Part shown: positions 1 through 9,943 of the stretch, one piece after another
Position numbering within the stretch: the stretch's first letter is position 1
Layout of the letters: each line of letters starts with the position of its first letter
Source: Vibrio campbellii CAIM 519 = NBRC 15631 = ATCC 25920
Lineage (GTDB): Bacteria; Pseudomonadota; Gammaproteobacteria; Enterobacterales; Vibrionaceae
NCBI RefSeq assembly: GCF_002163755.1
Contig: NZ_CP015864.1
Location: 372,001-436,000, forward strand
DNA: 64,000 nt
Reading direction: 5' to 3'
Made by a program: the position numbers and the translations under genes
The notes under the pieces: generated by a model
Database searches by the model: none
What the model was told of the DNA's origin: nothing
What the model saw: only the letters and a program-made list of their open reading frames with translations

Positions 1-758
1 AGGTACACAGAAACCAGACCAATGTCTTTGGCCTTGCCTGCACTGCGCAGTTCACTGATGGCGGCCTCTATAGCCACGGCACTACCAACGATATAGTCGA
101 TGTTTCCCATATCAATCACGCGCTGAACAAGGTTACGCTGTAACTCCTTGTCGTTGTCGGCCCAGTAAGAGTCAACGATGTTAATGTCGCTGTTTTTGAT
201 GGCTTCATAAAACCCTGTCGTTACAGGTTTTGTTCCGCCACGAGTTCTTGGGCCAAGCAGCAGAGCAATATTGGTTTTACCTGAGCCCTTAGGGTGCTTT
301 TCTGCTAAGTACTTGCCAGCTTCGTAGCCCATCCAGTACCAATCAACACCAACTACCCCTTTCAGCAGTTTGGTTTGTTCTTCATCGAGTTCAAGCTGGT
401 TAACGGTGGCAAAAACTGGAGTATTGCCAACCCAGTTTTTAAGGTTGTGCTCGTAGGCTTGCGGATCGACCGTCCCGAGAATGATTGCATCGGCGCCCCA
501 TTGGGTACACAAAGCAAGCTGCTGCTCTTGACGGGTTTTGTTCGGATATCCCCCAGCTTCGAGAACGCGCAGGTCAACACCGAGTTTTTCCGCTTCGGAA
601 ACCATTCCATAGTTTACTGATAGCCAGTATGAATCCTTTAAATGAGGGTAAATGGCACAGATTTTTTCTGCAGCAAAGCTTGGCACTGAAGCGAAAAGTG
701 ACAATGCGAGTGTAGAATGTGCGAAAATTGTGCGATATGGACGCTGATTTATAACCAT
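1..758 (-). CDS. torT: TorT, periplasmic TMAO-sensing partner of TorS (3' end missing)
   Basis: I translated this frame by hand; it stays open from an ATG at 758 to the left edge, about 252 residues. It begins with a signal peptide (hydrophobic stretch ending PSFAA), then a periplasmic binding fold typical of the LacI/ribose-binding superfamily, with segments such as ICAIYPHLKDSYW, GADAIILGTVD and GYEAGKYLAEK that resemble TorT. In the Tor system TorT binds trimethylamine N-oxide and docks on the periplasmic part of TorS, which stands divergently 88 bp away. This neighbour makes TorT much more likely than a sugar-binding protein. The C-terminus lies outside the window. torR and the TMAO reductase genes are not visible and may lie to the left. 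Confidence 0.85.
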   Translation of the reverse strand, partial: MVINQRPYRTIFAHSTLALSLFASVPSFAAEKICAIYPHLKDSYWLSVNYGMVSEAEKLGVDLRVLEAGGYPNKTRQEQQLALCTQWGADAIILGTVDPQAYEHNLKNWVGNTPVFATVNQLELDEEQTKLLKGVVGVDWYWMGYEAGKYLAEKHPKGSGKTNIALLLGPRTRGGTKPVTTGFYEAIKNSDINIVDSYWADNDKELQRNLVQRVIDMGNIDYIVGSAVAIEAAISELRSAGKAKDIGLVSVY

Positions 759-846
759 GAAATGAAGTTCGTTGGCATAGATTAAGTAAACACTGCAAAA
801 TATAACGTAATATGTCGCCGAACACGAATATTAAGGTCAGGAAAAT

Positions 847-3804
847 ATGTTGCTAGCTACCGCAAGCATCGGTCGTAAACTGTTGTTGTCCTTCATTGCT
901 ATGGCAATGTTGGTGATGTTATCAGCGTTAATCGGTGTATCAGGGTTCTCTCTGGTGGCAAAAACAGAAAGGAACGTCGTGGACTCTGCCATACCGGCAA
1001 TGATAGAAGCTCGACAAGTATCAGAGCTCAGTACCCGTATTATTTCATCGGTGCAAATGTTGTCGAATGCGCAAAATGAACAAGAGCGTAAAGAGGCGGG
1101 ACGCGTCCTGTTCGATCAACTTGAGTCATTGCTGACGCACATTAAAGAGTTGGGCGGAGAATCTTTTGATGCTCAGCTTCTTGAAGCGCTAGAAAATAAC
1201 GTCCAGAACGTTATTAACAACCTAGCGGAGCTCGGCGTCACAGTAGAACGTAAATTGTGGCTAACCAAAGAGATCGACACTCGCGTTGAGGAAATGCGTT
1301 TGTTGAGCGAAGAGTTAGAACAGTTAACACGTACGCAAGTACAAAACACCAGTACGATTACGGTTGCTAACGTTACCCATATTTATGACCTGTTGGAATC
1401 CAACAAGAAAGCCCAAGTGTATCAAGCACTGGATGCGTTAGTTGAAGTCGACTTAGACCTTACTGAGCGACTGCATGAACTGCATTTGTTGGCGTTCAAA
1501 ATGCTCAACCAGATTGAAGAAGCCCGCACACTCACCAACGTCGACCGTATTCAACAAATCCAAACGGCGTTTGAAGATAATCTCAAGATCATGAAGCGTC
1601 GTGTGCTTGCGGTAGAAGACCCAACTCGCTCACAACAAATGAGCCAGTTGCTCACTGATCTTGGTAAACGCCAAGTGGTGTTTACCATCTTGCTTCAACA
1701 GTATGAGAACAATGAACAGTCGCAAGAGTTAATGCAAAAAACGCTTGAGCTTTTCTCTGAGTTGAATGGCACGGTGAATAAGCTGGTGGACGACTCTAAC
1801 CAGACCACGCGCGTTGCTGTTGACCAACTGACCAGCACCTTGAAGTTCGCGCAGTGGTCTCTGACGGTGATTTCTATCATTGGCCTTATCATCGTCGTAA
1901 TCATTCTTTGGCGCGTTGTTTATGTCTCTGTAGTGAAGCGTTTAGCAGAGTACTCATCTGCGCTACTGTCTGTTGCCCAAGGTAACCTTGCGGTCGAGCT
2001 AGAAGTAAAAGGCAAAGATGAGCTGGCACATATGGGTCAAGCGATCATCACGGCACGTAACACGGCACAAGCACTAAAAGTTGTCGCCGAAGGCGAGGCG
2101 AAAGCCAAACGTGAGCTGGAAGAGCACAAGGAGCACTTGGAAGAGCTGGTTGAGCAACGTACATCCCAGTTGAAACAAGCAAACCGTCGTTTGAACGAAG
2201 AGGTGTTAAACCACGCCAAAGCGCGCAAACAAGCGGAACAAGCAAGCCGGGCGAAATCTGCTTTCCTTGCGACGATGAGCCATGAAATTCGTACGCCAAT
2301 GAATGGGGTGTTGGGAACTGCCCGTCTACTGATTGACTCTGGTTTGAATACAATGCAAAAACGCTACGCGGAAATCATCAACCGCAGTGGTAAAACCTTG
2401 TTAGCCATTTTGAATGACGTATTGGATTACTCGAAAATCGAAGCCGGACACTTGGAGATCCGCAGCTTAGGTTTCGACTTGCATCAGATGGTGGAAGATA
2501 CCTTCCAATTGATGAACGGAAAGGCACAAGAGAAGAAGCTATTATTCTCTTACCATATTGAAAGTGACGTCGGCCGTTACTGGAAAGGAGACGTTACGCG
2601 AATCAACCAAGTCTTAAGCAATTTGGTTGGAAACGCGATTAAATTCACTGAAGAAGGTGAGATTGATATCTACGTTAGCCTTAACCCAGAAGATGAGTCA
2701 CAAGTTCTGTTTGAAGTGTCTGACACCGGTATTGGCATTGCCAAGAAAGATAAGAAAACGTTATTTGATGCCTTTACCCAAGCGGAAGGTGGGATGAACC
2801 AAACTGGTGGCACTGGCTTAGGTCTTGCGATCAGCCGTCGCATCATTCAAGCCATGGGTGGTTGTTTGGATGTGGATTCGGAAGAAGGTCACGGTAGCCG
2901 CTTCTGGTTCTCTATTCCCCTAGAAGAAAGCGAGCCAGTAGAAACCGTAACGATTGCAAATGCCCGTTGTAAGGTTCGTGCAAAAGTCCTACTTGTAGAA
3001 GATAACCCTGTTAACCGCGTGGTGGCGGAAGGCTTTTTAGAGAGCATGGGGCATGAAGTTACGATGGCAGAAAATGGCCTAGAGGCGGAGCAGATCATTG
3101 ACAAGCATGATTTCGACATCGCTTTGGTTGATATCAACTTGCCAGATTGTAACGGTGCTGATTTAATCCACCGCCTCAAACGCATAGAGCGTAATAAGCC
3201 AGCCGACAAAGCATTGGCTCCTACGCCAATGGTCGCGGTTTCTGCTCATGTATTTGCTGAAGAAGTGGAAAGCTACTTAGCCGCAGGCTTTGACGGTTAT
3301 TTACCGAAGCCAATGGAAAAAGAAGCGCTTGCGGCGCTCATTCAAGACATGTTGGATGGCAAACAGCTCTTACTACCTCAAGAGTGCGTTCTTCAAGATG
3401 AGACAACGACAACAACGAATAACAATGAAATGTTAGTCACAACAGACCCAATAGCAGAGGAGCCAGCGATGGTAATCATCAACCCGAATGTGATTCAATC
3501 AGACATGAAGTTTTTGGGCAGAGAGAAGATGCTGCACATCATCGATTTGTTCCGACAAACCAGTGCTGATGTATTAAGCCAAATGGAAGCTTCGGCGGAA
3601 AATGGTGAGAGCCGAGCGGTAAAAGATCTAGCCCACAAACTGAAAGGCAGTGCAGGTAGTTTAGGTTTAACGGCTTTGATGAAAACATGTCAGAGCATTG
3701 AGGTTGCAGCGGAGTCGCTGGAGGCATACACAGAGCATCACAACGCGTTAAAAACACAAGTGAGTGAGTCAGTGATTGCTTTGGACAATTTGATGACGCA
3801 ATAA
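847..3804 (+). CDS. torS: TorS, tripartite hybrid sensor histidine kinase
   Basis: 985 residues, an inner-membrane phosphorelay kinase that reads the TorT-TMAO signal. Transmembrane segment 1 lies near residues 12-35, a long helical periplasmic sensor follows to about 335, and transmembrane segment 2 is near 337-360. After these come a HAMP region, a dimerisation domain with SHEIRTPMNG (His479), an HATPase domain with GTGLGLAISRR, a receiver domain with LVDINLPD (Asp762), and a C-terminal HPt domain with AHKLKGSAGSLG (His930). This order is diagnostic of the TorS/ArcB/BvgS class. The start has a purine-rich site (AAGGTCAGG) just upstream. The HPt would pass phosphate to TorR, which is not in the window. 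A strong terminator follows the stop codon. Confidence 0.9.
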   Translation: MLLATASIGRKLLLSFIAMAMLVMLSALIGVSGFSLVAKTERNVVDSAIPAMIEARQVSELSTRIISSVQMLSNAQNEQERKEAGRVLFDQLESLLTHIKELGGESFDAQLLEALENNVQNVINNLAELGVTVERKLWLTKEIDTRVEEMRLLSEELEQLTRTQVQNTSTITVANVTHIYDLLESNKKAQVYQALDALVEVDLDLTERLHELHLLAFKMLNQIEEARTLTNVDRIQQIQTAFEDNLKIMKRRVLAVEDPTRSQQMSQLLTDLGKRQVVFTILLQQYENNEQSQELMQKTLELFSELNGTVNKLVDDSNQTTRVAVDQLTSTLKFAQWSLTVISIIGLIIVVIILWRVVYVSVVKRLAEYSSALLSVAQGNLAVELEVKGKDELAHMGQAIITARNTAQALKVVAEGEAKAKRELEEHKEHLEELVEQRTSQLKQANRRLNEEVLNHAKARKQAEQASRAKSAFLATMSHEIRTPMNGVLGTARLLIDSGLNTMQKRYAEIINRSGKTLLAILNDVLDYSKIEAGHLEIRSLGFDLHQMVEDTFQLMNGKAQEKKLLFSYHIESDVGRYWKGDVTRINQVLSNLVGNAIKFTEEGEIDIYVSLNPEDESQVLFEVSDTGIGIAKKDKKTLFDAFTQAEGGMNQTGGTGLGLAISRRIIQAMGGCLDVDSEEGHGSRFWFSIPLEESEPVETVTIANARCKVRAKVLLVEDNPVNRVVAEGFLESMGHEVTMAENGLEAEQIIDKHDFDIALVDINLPDCNGADLIHRLKRIERNKPADKALAPTPMVAVSAHVFAEEVESYLAAGFDGYLPKPMEKEALAALIQDMLDGKQLLLPQECVLQDETTTTTNNNEMLVTTDPIAEEPAMVIINPNVIQSDMKFLGREKMLHIIDLFRQTSADVLSQMEASAENGESRAVKDLAHKLKGSAGSLGLTALMKTCQSIEVAAESLEAYTEHHNALKTQVSESVIALDNLMTQ

Positions 3805-3839
3805 GCCCCTCACAGGCTTACTGCTTGAACCATAAACAA

Positions 3840-3869
3840 AAACCTCCGGTTTGTGCCGGAGGTTTTTTT
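3840..3869. terminator. Rho-independent terminator between convergent genes
   Basis: Nine-base stem AACCTCCGG / CCGGAGGTT with a short loop followed by seven T. It ends torS and directly abuts the stop codon of the convergent small gene. Confidence 0.9.
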
Positions 3870-4061
3870 CTATTTGGTCATGTCGTCTTCCCACTCAAAC
3901 CGAGTGTCTATGGCATAAGGATCATCTTCAAATGGATGTTCAACTCTGCCACGCAAGTATTCGAGTTGGTGCTCTAACATGTTGACCGTGTCGTAATCCC
4001 CCTCTGAGCAAGCAACGTAAATCTGTTGCTCGAGAGCGGCAATGTTGTCTCGGATACTCAT
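3870..4061 (-). CDS. Small conserved-looking protein downstream of cti
   Basis: 63 residues, acidic at the C-terminus and helical in the N-terminal half (heptad-like LEQQIY...LEHQLEYL). No signal peptide, membrane segment or known motif. The start codon lies 18 bp after the stop of the cis/trans isomerase, with a strong GGGGG ribosome-binding site between, so the two are probably one transcript and the ORF is probably real. I do not recognise a family. It could be a small cytoplasmic accessory of the isomerase, but nothing in the sequence shows that. Confidence 0.7.
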   Translation of the reverse strand: MSIRDNIAALEQQIYVACSEGDYDTVNMLEHQLEYLRGRVEHPFEDDPYAIDTRFEWEDDMTK

Positions 4062-4079
4062 GAGAACCCCCTTAAATCA

Positions 4080-6437
4080 TCAACGATTCTCAAAACGATT
4101 ATAGTCAAGTAAACCAGATTCTATTGGTTGATTTGTACGATACCAAGCGTGGATTCGATCGCTAAATGGCCAGAACTTTTCTGAGCTTCGGCGTATCGCA
4201 AAATTATCCAGTAACTTAACGTAATCACTCTCTGATTTTAGGGTGCTAAATTGATCGACAAATTCTTTTACTTGATCTTCTTCGATCGAGAAAAATGCTG
4301 CCGGATAGCTACCAACGACTCCTCGAACGATGGTCATATCATCGTTGGCAAAGTCACGGTTGCTCTCTTCATTAAATAGGCTCGAAATGTTGATGTGCGC
4401 ATTATTGTGAAGAAGGGTAAACAGCTCATCTTTCCCAGATTCACTGCGAACCATCAGCATGGTGATTTGCGGAACGGTTTTTAATCCCTCTCCACGAACT
4501 TGGTTGATACTCGCCAATTGCTGTTCGCTTTCTACTGTCAGCGCCGTATCGATGATATCGTAGCGTGGCAGCAGGATAGGTGAAACTTGCTTACGTAGAA
4601 TATCCAATAGCTCTGACTTAGGATCATCAGTATGGTAGACGACGCTAGTTGGCTGACTAAATGGAGCGACATTGCGTTGCAAGAAATCACTTAACTGGCG
4701 GGGCTGATCTTGGTACCAGCTTGAATGTTCTTGATGACGCATATCCGCAGGAAGTAGGGCGATGAAGTTACTTTCCCCTTCCAGACGTAAGAAGTCCATG
4801 AACATGCGAGTGATCAGCTGGTGGCCAAAGTTACCGTAAACATCGAAACCAGCAACAAGCAGGTAGTGAATGCGTTCTAGGAGGGCATAGTCCAGTACCC
4901 AAGCGGTTTTAGGTTGCTCACCAACTAAGCCTTGTACCACCGATGCACTGTCAAAGTGTCGGAATACGGTAAGCGCAGCATTGGGGTTGGTGCCGTTGCC
5001 ATCCCAAATTACGTCCGTAGAAAGGTTTTCACCGTTCTTAAACCATTTGTTGATGAAGTCAGATTTTGCTTCTAGGTAACGCGCTTGTTGGCGTGAGTAT
5101 TTCACCCAGTTAGTCACGGGTACGGTATTACTCTCAAGCTCTCCCGGTAGCTTTAAATTGGCCGCTTGCGAGTGGTAGAACTCGTTCACTTCAGGGATGT
5201 CGGCTTTGTCTGGGTCTAGGAAGAATACCCAAAAGCGGTCATTAATCACGTTTAACGCCAGCTGCCCACGACATACCGGGCCTTTGATGTAAGCCATGAT
5301 GGTGTTCTGAGCGTTGTCCAACATAAATTTGAAGCGAGACTTCACCGGCAAATCAATGAACGCCGTCATTGGGTTTGCCGCAATTTCAGGCTCATAGCTC
5401 GGCAGTTGTGCTACTTCATAATCCGCATCGATGAACCATTTTTTCCAATTCTCGATACGCTGTTCATTGAGCGCAAATGGCATGTGCGTTTTATCGACGA
5501 TAGTGCCTTGCTCTGGAATGATGCGGTAGTAAATACGCTCGACCTTCGGGTCATCATATGGGCGACGAGTCGTAATACGTTTCACTGGCTGACCCGGCGG
5601 TGTCGCAGAGCGAACTAAGGTAAAGAAACGCGGCTGTTCGCCATCCAACTCAGAGAAGAATAGGTGAGATAAGAAAAGGTGCTCGTAAATGTAGCGAGCG
5701 GCAAGTTGATTTTTACGAGAGCTTTTGTTCAGTAATGCTTCGTACTTATCTATCTCTGTTTGTTGTTGCTCTGTCAGTGGTACATGCGCATTCATGATGG
5801 CGCCATTTTCCAACCACAGCATCAGGGTCTTATATTCTTCCGCCGTTAAGTTAGGCATACCAAAAGGCATTCCCCATGTCGGGTTATCACGTTCGTATTG
5901 ATCGTACTCTTCAATGGTTGGACACGTTTGTTCACGATCGATGGAGAAATCAAAACCTTCTAATTGAACTTGGTCCGGTAATGGATGGCGTTCTTTTTGT
6001 TGCAGCATACGTGCAATCAAACCTGCGTCTATATTAGCCGCCATGCTCTGCTCACGCTCGTTGAGCACAGGATGAAAGCCAGCATTACGCCACTCTTGAG
6101 TGGTTTGCGCATCTTCAAATAAGCGAGTTGGAGCAGCAGCGGTCAAGCGTGTACCTTCGTAAACCAAGGCCTTGCTAGCACCACGGTCTATGCCTTCTAC
6201 GGAAGAAAGTTTTAACTGACAAGGGGCGTCGTAGCAGGCATGACAGACCACACAGCGGTTATCAACGATGGGTTTAACATCATGTTGAAAGAAATCGGCT
6301 TGCGGTGTGTCGATGGTTGCCGTTCGCTCACGTACTTGTTGTGAGCCGAACAGTTGGTCGTAGTTCAGCCCTGCGTAAGTTGCACAGCCCGCGAATAAAG
6401 TGGCGATGCAGAGTATAAAAATCAAACGTAAATTCAT
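4080..6437 (-). CDS. cti: Fatty acid cis/trans isomerase (Cti), lipoprotein form
   Basis: 785 residues, matching the usual length of Cti. The family converts cis-unsaturated to trans-unsaturated fatty acids in membrane phospholipids without double-bond movement, stiffening the membrane under solvent or heat stress. It acts on the periplasmic side. The sequence shows an N-terminal export signal with a lipobox-like LFAGC (Cys18), so it may be lipid-anchored, and one c-type heme motif CVVCH (Cys62, Cys65, His66), the hallmark of Cti. The body contains family-like segments such as THMPFALNEQRIENW and RFWVFFLDPDKAD. The gene is followed by the 63-residue ORF in the same direction. Its promoter must lie in the 131 bp between it and the receptor gene terminator. 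Confidence 0.88.
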   Translation of the reverse strand: MNLRLIFILCIATLFAGCATYAGLNYDQLFGSQQVRERTATIDTPQADFFQHDVKPIVDNRCVVCHACYDAPCQLKLSSVEGIDRGASKALVYEGTRLTAAAPTRLFEDAQTTQEWRNAGFHPVLNEREQSMAANIDAGLIARMLQQKERHPLPDQVQLEGFDFSIDREQTCPTIEEYDQYERDNPTWGMPFGMPNLTAEEYKTLMLWLENGAIMNAHVPLTEQQQTEIDKYEALLNKSSRKNQLAARYIYEHLFLSHLFFSELDGEQPRFFTLVRSATPPGQPVKRITTRRPYDDPKVERIYYRIIPEQGTIVDKTHMPFALNEQRIENWKKWFIDADYEVAQLPSYEPEIAANPMTAFIDLPVKSRFKFMLDNAQNTIMAYIKGPVCRGQLALNVINDRFWVFFLDPDKADIPEVNEFYHSQAANLKLPGELESNTVPVTNWVKYSRQQARYLEAKSDFINKWFKNGENLSTDVIWDGNGTNPNAALTVFRHFDSASVVQGLVGEQPKTAWVLDYALLERIHYLLVAGFDVYGNFGHQLITRMFMDFLRLEGESNFIALLPADMRHQEHSSWYQDQPRQLSDFLQRNVAPFSQPTSVVYHTDDPKSELLDILRKQVSPILLPRYDIIDTALTVESEQQLASINQVRGEGLKTVPQITMLMVRSESGKDELFTLLHNNAHINISSLFNEESNRDFANDDMTIVRGVVGSYPAAFFSIEEDQVKEFVDQFSTLKSESDYVKLLDNFAIRRSSEKFWPFSDRIHAWYRTNQPIESGLLDYNRFENR

Positions 6438-6497
6438 TGAGTTATTTTGAGTAAATTGAATTTGCGTTAATTAAAGCAAAATACGCCGCTAAATACC

Positions 6498-6526
6498 AAA
6501 AATCGGAGCAATTCGCTCCGACTTTT
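6498..6526 (-). terminator. Terminator of the TonB-dependent receptor gene
   Basis: Stem CGGAGC / GCTCCG with a five-base loop, flanked by A and T runs. On the minus strand it follows the receptor stop codon by about 40 bp and ends in a T run. Confidence 0.8.
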
Positions 6527-6568
6527 GAGTTGGCATTGTTCGATAAAAAGCTGTTTTGTCGACCAATA

Positions 6569-8494
6569 CTAGAACGCGTAAGTGACGTTAAAGCGGAAGT
6601 CTCGTCCTGGGCTTGCATAACCTTGAGCTACAGGACTGCCGATGTATGCCATGTACGATGCGTGGTCAAAGTAGTATTTGTCGAATACATTCTTAACAGA
6701 CAGCGTCAGAGATAACTCTTCGTCTGCAATGGGCATCCAATATGCGTAAACATCATGCACACCATAGCCTAGCTTTTCTGGGTGAACGGTTGGATCCGCT
6801 ACATCGGTTAGGCGCTCAACAAATCGAGCATTCCAGCCAAACTCCAGTGACTCCATTGGTTGGTAAATGAGGTCAAGAACCCAAGTGTCGCCGATAGATG
6901 TGCCCAGCGTTGAGTCTTCATCTGATAGTGGAGTACCGTTAAGTTCTGGACGAGATTGGTTGTAGCTCAAGCGAGCAGAGACATCAGCAATTGCATAACC
7001 TAAGTAAGCAGTAATACCTTGGTTATCAAGGTCACCAACGTTGGTATAAATGGCGCCTTGGTTTGTTACCACGTCTTTGATTGTACTATCAAAGAATGTG
7101 ATGCCAGCGAAGAAATCATCGTATTGGTAATTTGCCCCTAGCTCTAAGTTACGTGCTTCTTCAGGCTTACGATTTGGGTCGTTTTCGCGGTAGTCGATAA
7201 CAAACAGTTCTTTGATTTGTTGGCCACGAAACGCTTCTGCATAACTAGCAAATAGGTTCAAACCTTCCAACGCATTGTAATTAATACCCACGTTAGGGCT
7301 AAAGCCGCTCGAATCGAAGTCTTGCTCCATGTTATCAGTAAGCTCATACCAGTCATAACGAGCACCAGCGGTAAGAATGATGGTTTCTGTTAGCATCCAA
7401 TCATCTTGAACAAACAAGCCGTAAACGGTGCCTTTCTCCTCATCGTTCTTTTTACCATCGTAGTTGGTTTCAAACTCAGATTTGTCTTTCTTGTAATCCA
7501 AACCGTAAACCAAGGTATGGCCTGTTAATTTGCTCGTATTGAAGATCTTTACGCCGGACGTTTGAATTGAGCCATCACTGGTGCCCCAGCGAGGGTGATC
7601 TTTATGAGCTAAGTGGCTATCGGTGTAGTAGAAAGTGGTGTCGAGATTGAAAAGGTCGCTTGCGTTATATTTGTGGTTAAGCGTAAAAGTAGAACGATCG
7701 GTTTCTTGATCGAGAGGCGCATTTTTAAAGCTTGGTTGGAAGTGGGGGCGATTTAAGCGACGGCCATCGTCGTTACGATAGTCGTAGCTTACCGAGAGGT
7801 AGTGTTCGTCGTTGAGTTGACCGGATAGCTTAAGGAGCGCAACTTGCTGTTCTAACGCAGTGTACGGCTGCTCCTGGCCTTTGCCGTCTTCGATGTTATC
7901 CCCGTCGACGTAACCAAATGATGCAAGTAGGCCAAGCTGATCGGCGACTTCTCCATACAAACTTGCCGAAACTTTGTAACCTTCATTATTGGTGTAGTAA
8001 CCGCCTTTGAGCATAGCGCCGTAGGTTTCACCTGCAGTAAGGAGGTCATGTGCGTCTTTAGTGGTGAACTTTATAGCGCCACCCAATGCTCCTGGGCCAT
8101 CTGTTGCTCGTCCTGCTCCCGCACTAACATCAACTTGCTTGAGCAGTTCAGGCTCGATTGATAATCGACCTTGGTGATGGAATAGGTTACCGGATTGTTC
8201 CGCACCGTCGATAGACACATTCAGCATGGTATCTTCCAGACCGCGGACATAGATCTTTTGAGAAACGCCAGAAGAGCCACCAACACTAATTTCTGCATCT
8301 TTACGGAAAATGTCATTCAGATCTTGTGCCTGAGATTTGGCGAGCTGATCGGAGTCAATCGTAATATCGATTCCTTCCGGAGTGTGGCCTAGCACCTCCA
8401 TCACTTCCATGTCATCGTTGGCGTAAGTCACTTGGGAAGCGACGAAAAGGGCGATGGTAAGTGGGCTTAACTTAAATACGGTTGAAGCGGACAC
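6569..8494 (-). CDS. peuA: TonB-dependent outer-membrane receptor, probable ferric enterobactin receptor PeuA
   Basis: Iron-chelate receptor of about 641 residues. The longest frame opens at an ATG (8506), but a GGAGG sits exactly where that codon would be, five bases before a GTG at 8494; I therefore start at 8494, which gives a clean signal peptide ending near TYAN. A TonB-box-like MEVMEVLG follows, then a plug domain with SQKIYVRGLED, and a barrel ending in a C-terminal aromatic residue (NVTYAF). The order regulator-kinase-receptor matches the peuRSA set described in V. parahaemolyticus, whose receptor takes up ferric enterobactin. A heme receptor is the main alternative: the region AFRGQQIKEL...DPNRKPEEARNLELG resembles the FRAP/NPNL motifs of heme receptors but is degenerate. 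A Fur-like box lies upstream. Confidence 0.7.
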   Translation of the reverse strand: MSASTVFKLSPLTIALFVASQVTYANDDMEVMEVLGHTPEGIDITIDSDQLAKSQAQDLNDIFRKDAEISVGGSSGVSQKIYVRGLEDTMLNVSIDGAEQSGNLFHHQGRLSIEPELLKQVDVSAGAGRATDGPGALGGAIKFTTKDAHDLLTAGETYGAMLKGGYYTNNEGYKVSASLYGEVADQLGLLASFGYVDGDNIEDGKGQEQPYTALEQQVALLKLSGQLNDEHYLSVSYDYRNDDGRRLNRPHFQPSFKNAPLDQETDRSTFTLNHKYNASDLFNLDTTFYYTDSHLAHKDHPRWGTSDGSIQTSGVKIFNTSKLTGHTLVYGLDYKKDKSEFETNYDGKKNDEEKGTVYGLFVQDDWMLTETIILTAGARYDWYELTDNMEQDFDSSGFSPNVGINYNALEGLNLFASYAEAFRGQQIKELFVIDYRENDPNRKPEEARNLELGANYQYDDFFAGITFFDSTIKDVVTNQGAIYTNVGDLDNQGITAYLGYAIADVSARLSYNQSRPELNGTPLSDEDSTLGTSIGDTWVLDLIYQPMESLEFGWNARFVERLTDVADPTVHPEKLGYGVHDVYAYWMPIADEELSLTLSVKNVFDKYYFDHASYMAYIGSPVAQGYASPGRDFRFNVTYAF

Positions 8495-8507
8495 CGTAAC
8501 CTCCATT

Positions 8508-8526
8508 GTTAATGAGAATTATTATC
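8508..8526 (-). promoter_or_regulatory. Fur-like box upstream of the receptor gene
   Basis: On the minus strand the site reads GATAATAATTCTCATTAAC, 15 of 19 matches to the Fur consensus GATAATGATAATCATTATC by hand count. It sits 14 bp before the GTG start preferred here, so it would allow iron-dependent control of the receptor separately from the upstream two-component genes. Confidence 0.65.
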
Positions 8527-8602
8527 GAGTGAGATTTTGGTGATTCTTCCACTCTGAGTAAACGACTTTTACAACTGTTACAATCCTTGTAGTCAGCAGG
8601 CG

Positions 8603-9943
8603 TTAAACTCGCTTAGGCAAGGTAATATCCATAGTTAAACCTTGCACATGTGCGTTGTAGGCAACGATCTTGCCGCCAACCGCTTCAATGTGTCGTTTCG
8701 CCAATGCTAATCCAACACCAAAGCCTTTTCGGGATATGACTTGATTGTTGGCCTTGAAGAAAGGTTTGAATATTTGTTGGTATAAACTCGGGTCTATACC
8801 TGGGCCAGAATCAATGATGAGGATTTGATAATGTTCGAGGTGGTTAAGTATTCGAACTTCGAGTATCTCATCGGGTTGGGTGTATCGTAGGCCATTACGA
8901 ATGACGTTTTCCAATGCTTGACTGAGAGCCATTTGATTGGAGTGTTGGATGGGTAATGGTTCGTCTTGATGTAGTGATATCTGTCTATCTGAGTACTCGA
9001 ATCGGGCATCTTCGACGATGATTTCAACCAGTTCAGCTAAGTCAAATTCCTCTGTCCTAAGATTTGGTTGCTCGTTTTCAATCCATGCTAGTGTGAGTGT
9101 GTCTTCTGCGGTCGTGCGCATTTTGTGGGTATCGCTTTTGATTCGCTCCAACATTTGTTCACGTTCGATATTCTTATCTACACAATCAATGGCCATCTCA
9201 ATTCGAGCGAGTGGAGTGCGTATCTCGTGGGACATATCGGCAATAAGGTTACGATTGTGGCGAATCACATCCGATGTGCGCTCTGCCATATAATCGAAGG
9301 TGCGTGCGACTTGGCTGATTTCATCATTGCCCAACTTCATAGTCTGACCAATTCGCGCTGAGTAATCGCCTTGACTGAAAGCTTGGCTTGCGCGGTGGAA
9401 TTGCTGTAACGGGCGCATGACATAGCGGTACAAATAAACAGTCAGTGCGAGTAGAGAAAGAAAGGGGATAACGAAGCGAAACAACCAAAACGCGTGAGAC
9501 ATGTAGGTTCCCGGTCTCATCCGGTCAGGTAACAGAATCAAAAAGTGGTATCCGGAAGGGGACAGAGGGACTTCCATAATCGGGTTGTCTGGAAAATCGA
9601 GATGGATCTTCCATTCAACGCTTCGGCCAATACCATAGCCTTGCCAAAAACGTTCGTTAAGTTGGTTTCCCCCTTTTACGTCAAGGCGGGATTGCAGCAC
9701 GGTCGTCCATGTGGACTCATCAATGGCGAGCTGTTCTAACCAGATGTCCAGTCCTTGCCAATCTTGTTGGTCTACATAGGTTTGTGCGGCATGTCCCCAG
9801 TCTAAAATTTGTTGGCGATGAGATTTTTTCAAATAGCTCATTTTCTCGTTGGAGAGAATGGCAGCGCTGTGAATCAAGGAGAAAAAGATCACCACGCCCA
9901 GGGATAAGACGACAAACAATCGCCAAAACAGCATCTTCTTCAT
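8603..9943 (-). CDS. peuS: Sensor histidine kinase of the PeuRS type
   Basis: 446 residues. One transmembrane segment near residues 8-28, a periplasmic sensor domain of roughly 120 residues, a second membrane segment near 155-175, HAMP (PLQQFHRASQAFSQGDY), a phosphoacceptor motif SHEIRTPLAR (His239), and an ATPase domain with NVIRNGLRYT, DSGPGID and KGFGVGLALAKRH. It overlaps the response regulator by four bases (ATGA), so the two are translated together. The receptor follows 108 bp downstream. The family senses periplasmic or envelope signals. Assignment to PeuS rests on gene order, since the sensor domain itself is not diagnostic. Confidence 0.75.
   Translation of the reverse strand: MKKMLFWRLFVVLSLGVVIFFSLIHSAAILSNEKMSYLKKSHRQQILDWGHAAQTYVDQQDWQGLDIWLEQLAIDESTWTTVLQSRLDVKGGNQLNERFWQGYGIGRSVEWKIHLDFPDNPIMEVPLSPSGYHFLILLPDRMRPGTYMSHAFWLFRFVIPFLSLLALTVYLYRYVMRPLQQFHRASQAFSQGDYSARIGQTMKLGNDEISQVARTFDYMAERTSDVIRHNRNLIADMSHEIRTPLARIEMAIDCVDKNIEREQMLERIKSDTHKMRTTAEDTLTLAWIENEQPNLRTEEFDLAELVEIIVEDARFEYSDRQISLHQDEPLPIQHSNQMALSQALENVIRNGLRYTQPDEILEVRILNHLEHYQILIIDSGPGIDPSLYQQIFKPFFKANNQVISRKGFGVGLALAKRHIEAVGGKIVAYNAHVQGLTMDITLPKRV

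Noticed and set aside
6569..8494. Heme receptor (HutA/HemR type) as the name for the TonB-dependent receptor
   Set aside because: The FRAP and NPNL motifs are degenerate and there are no heme-transport genes nearby; the regulator-kinase-receptor order fits PeuRSA better. Kept as an alternative.
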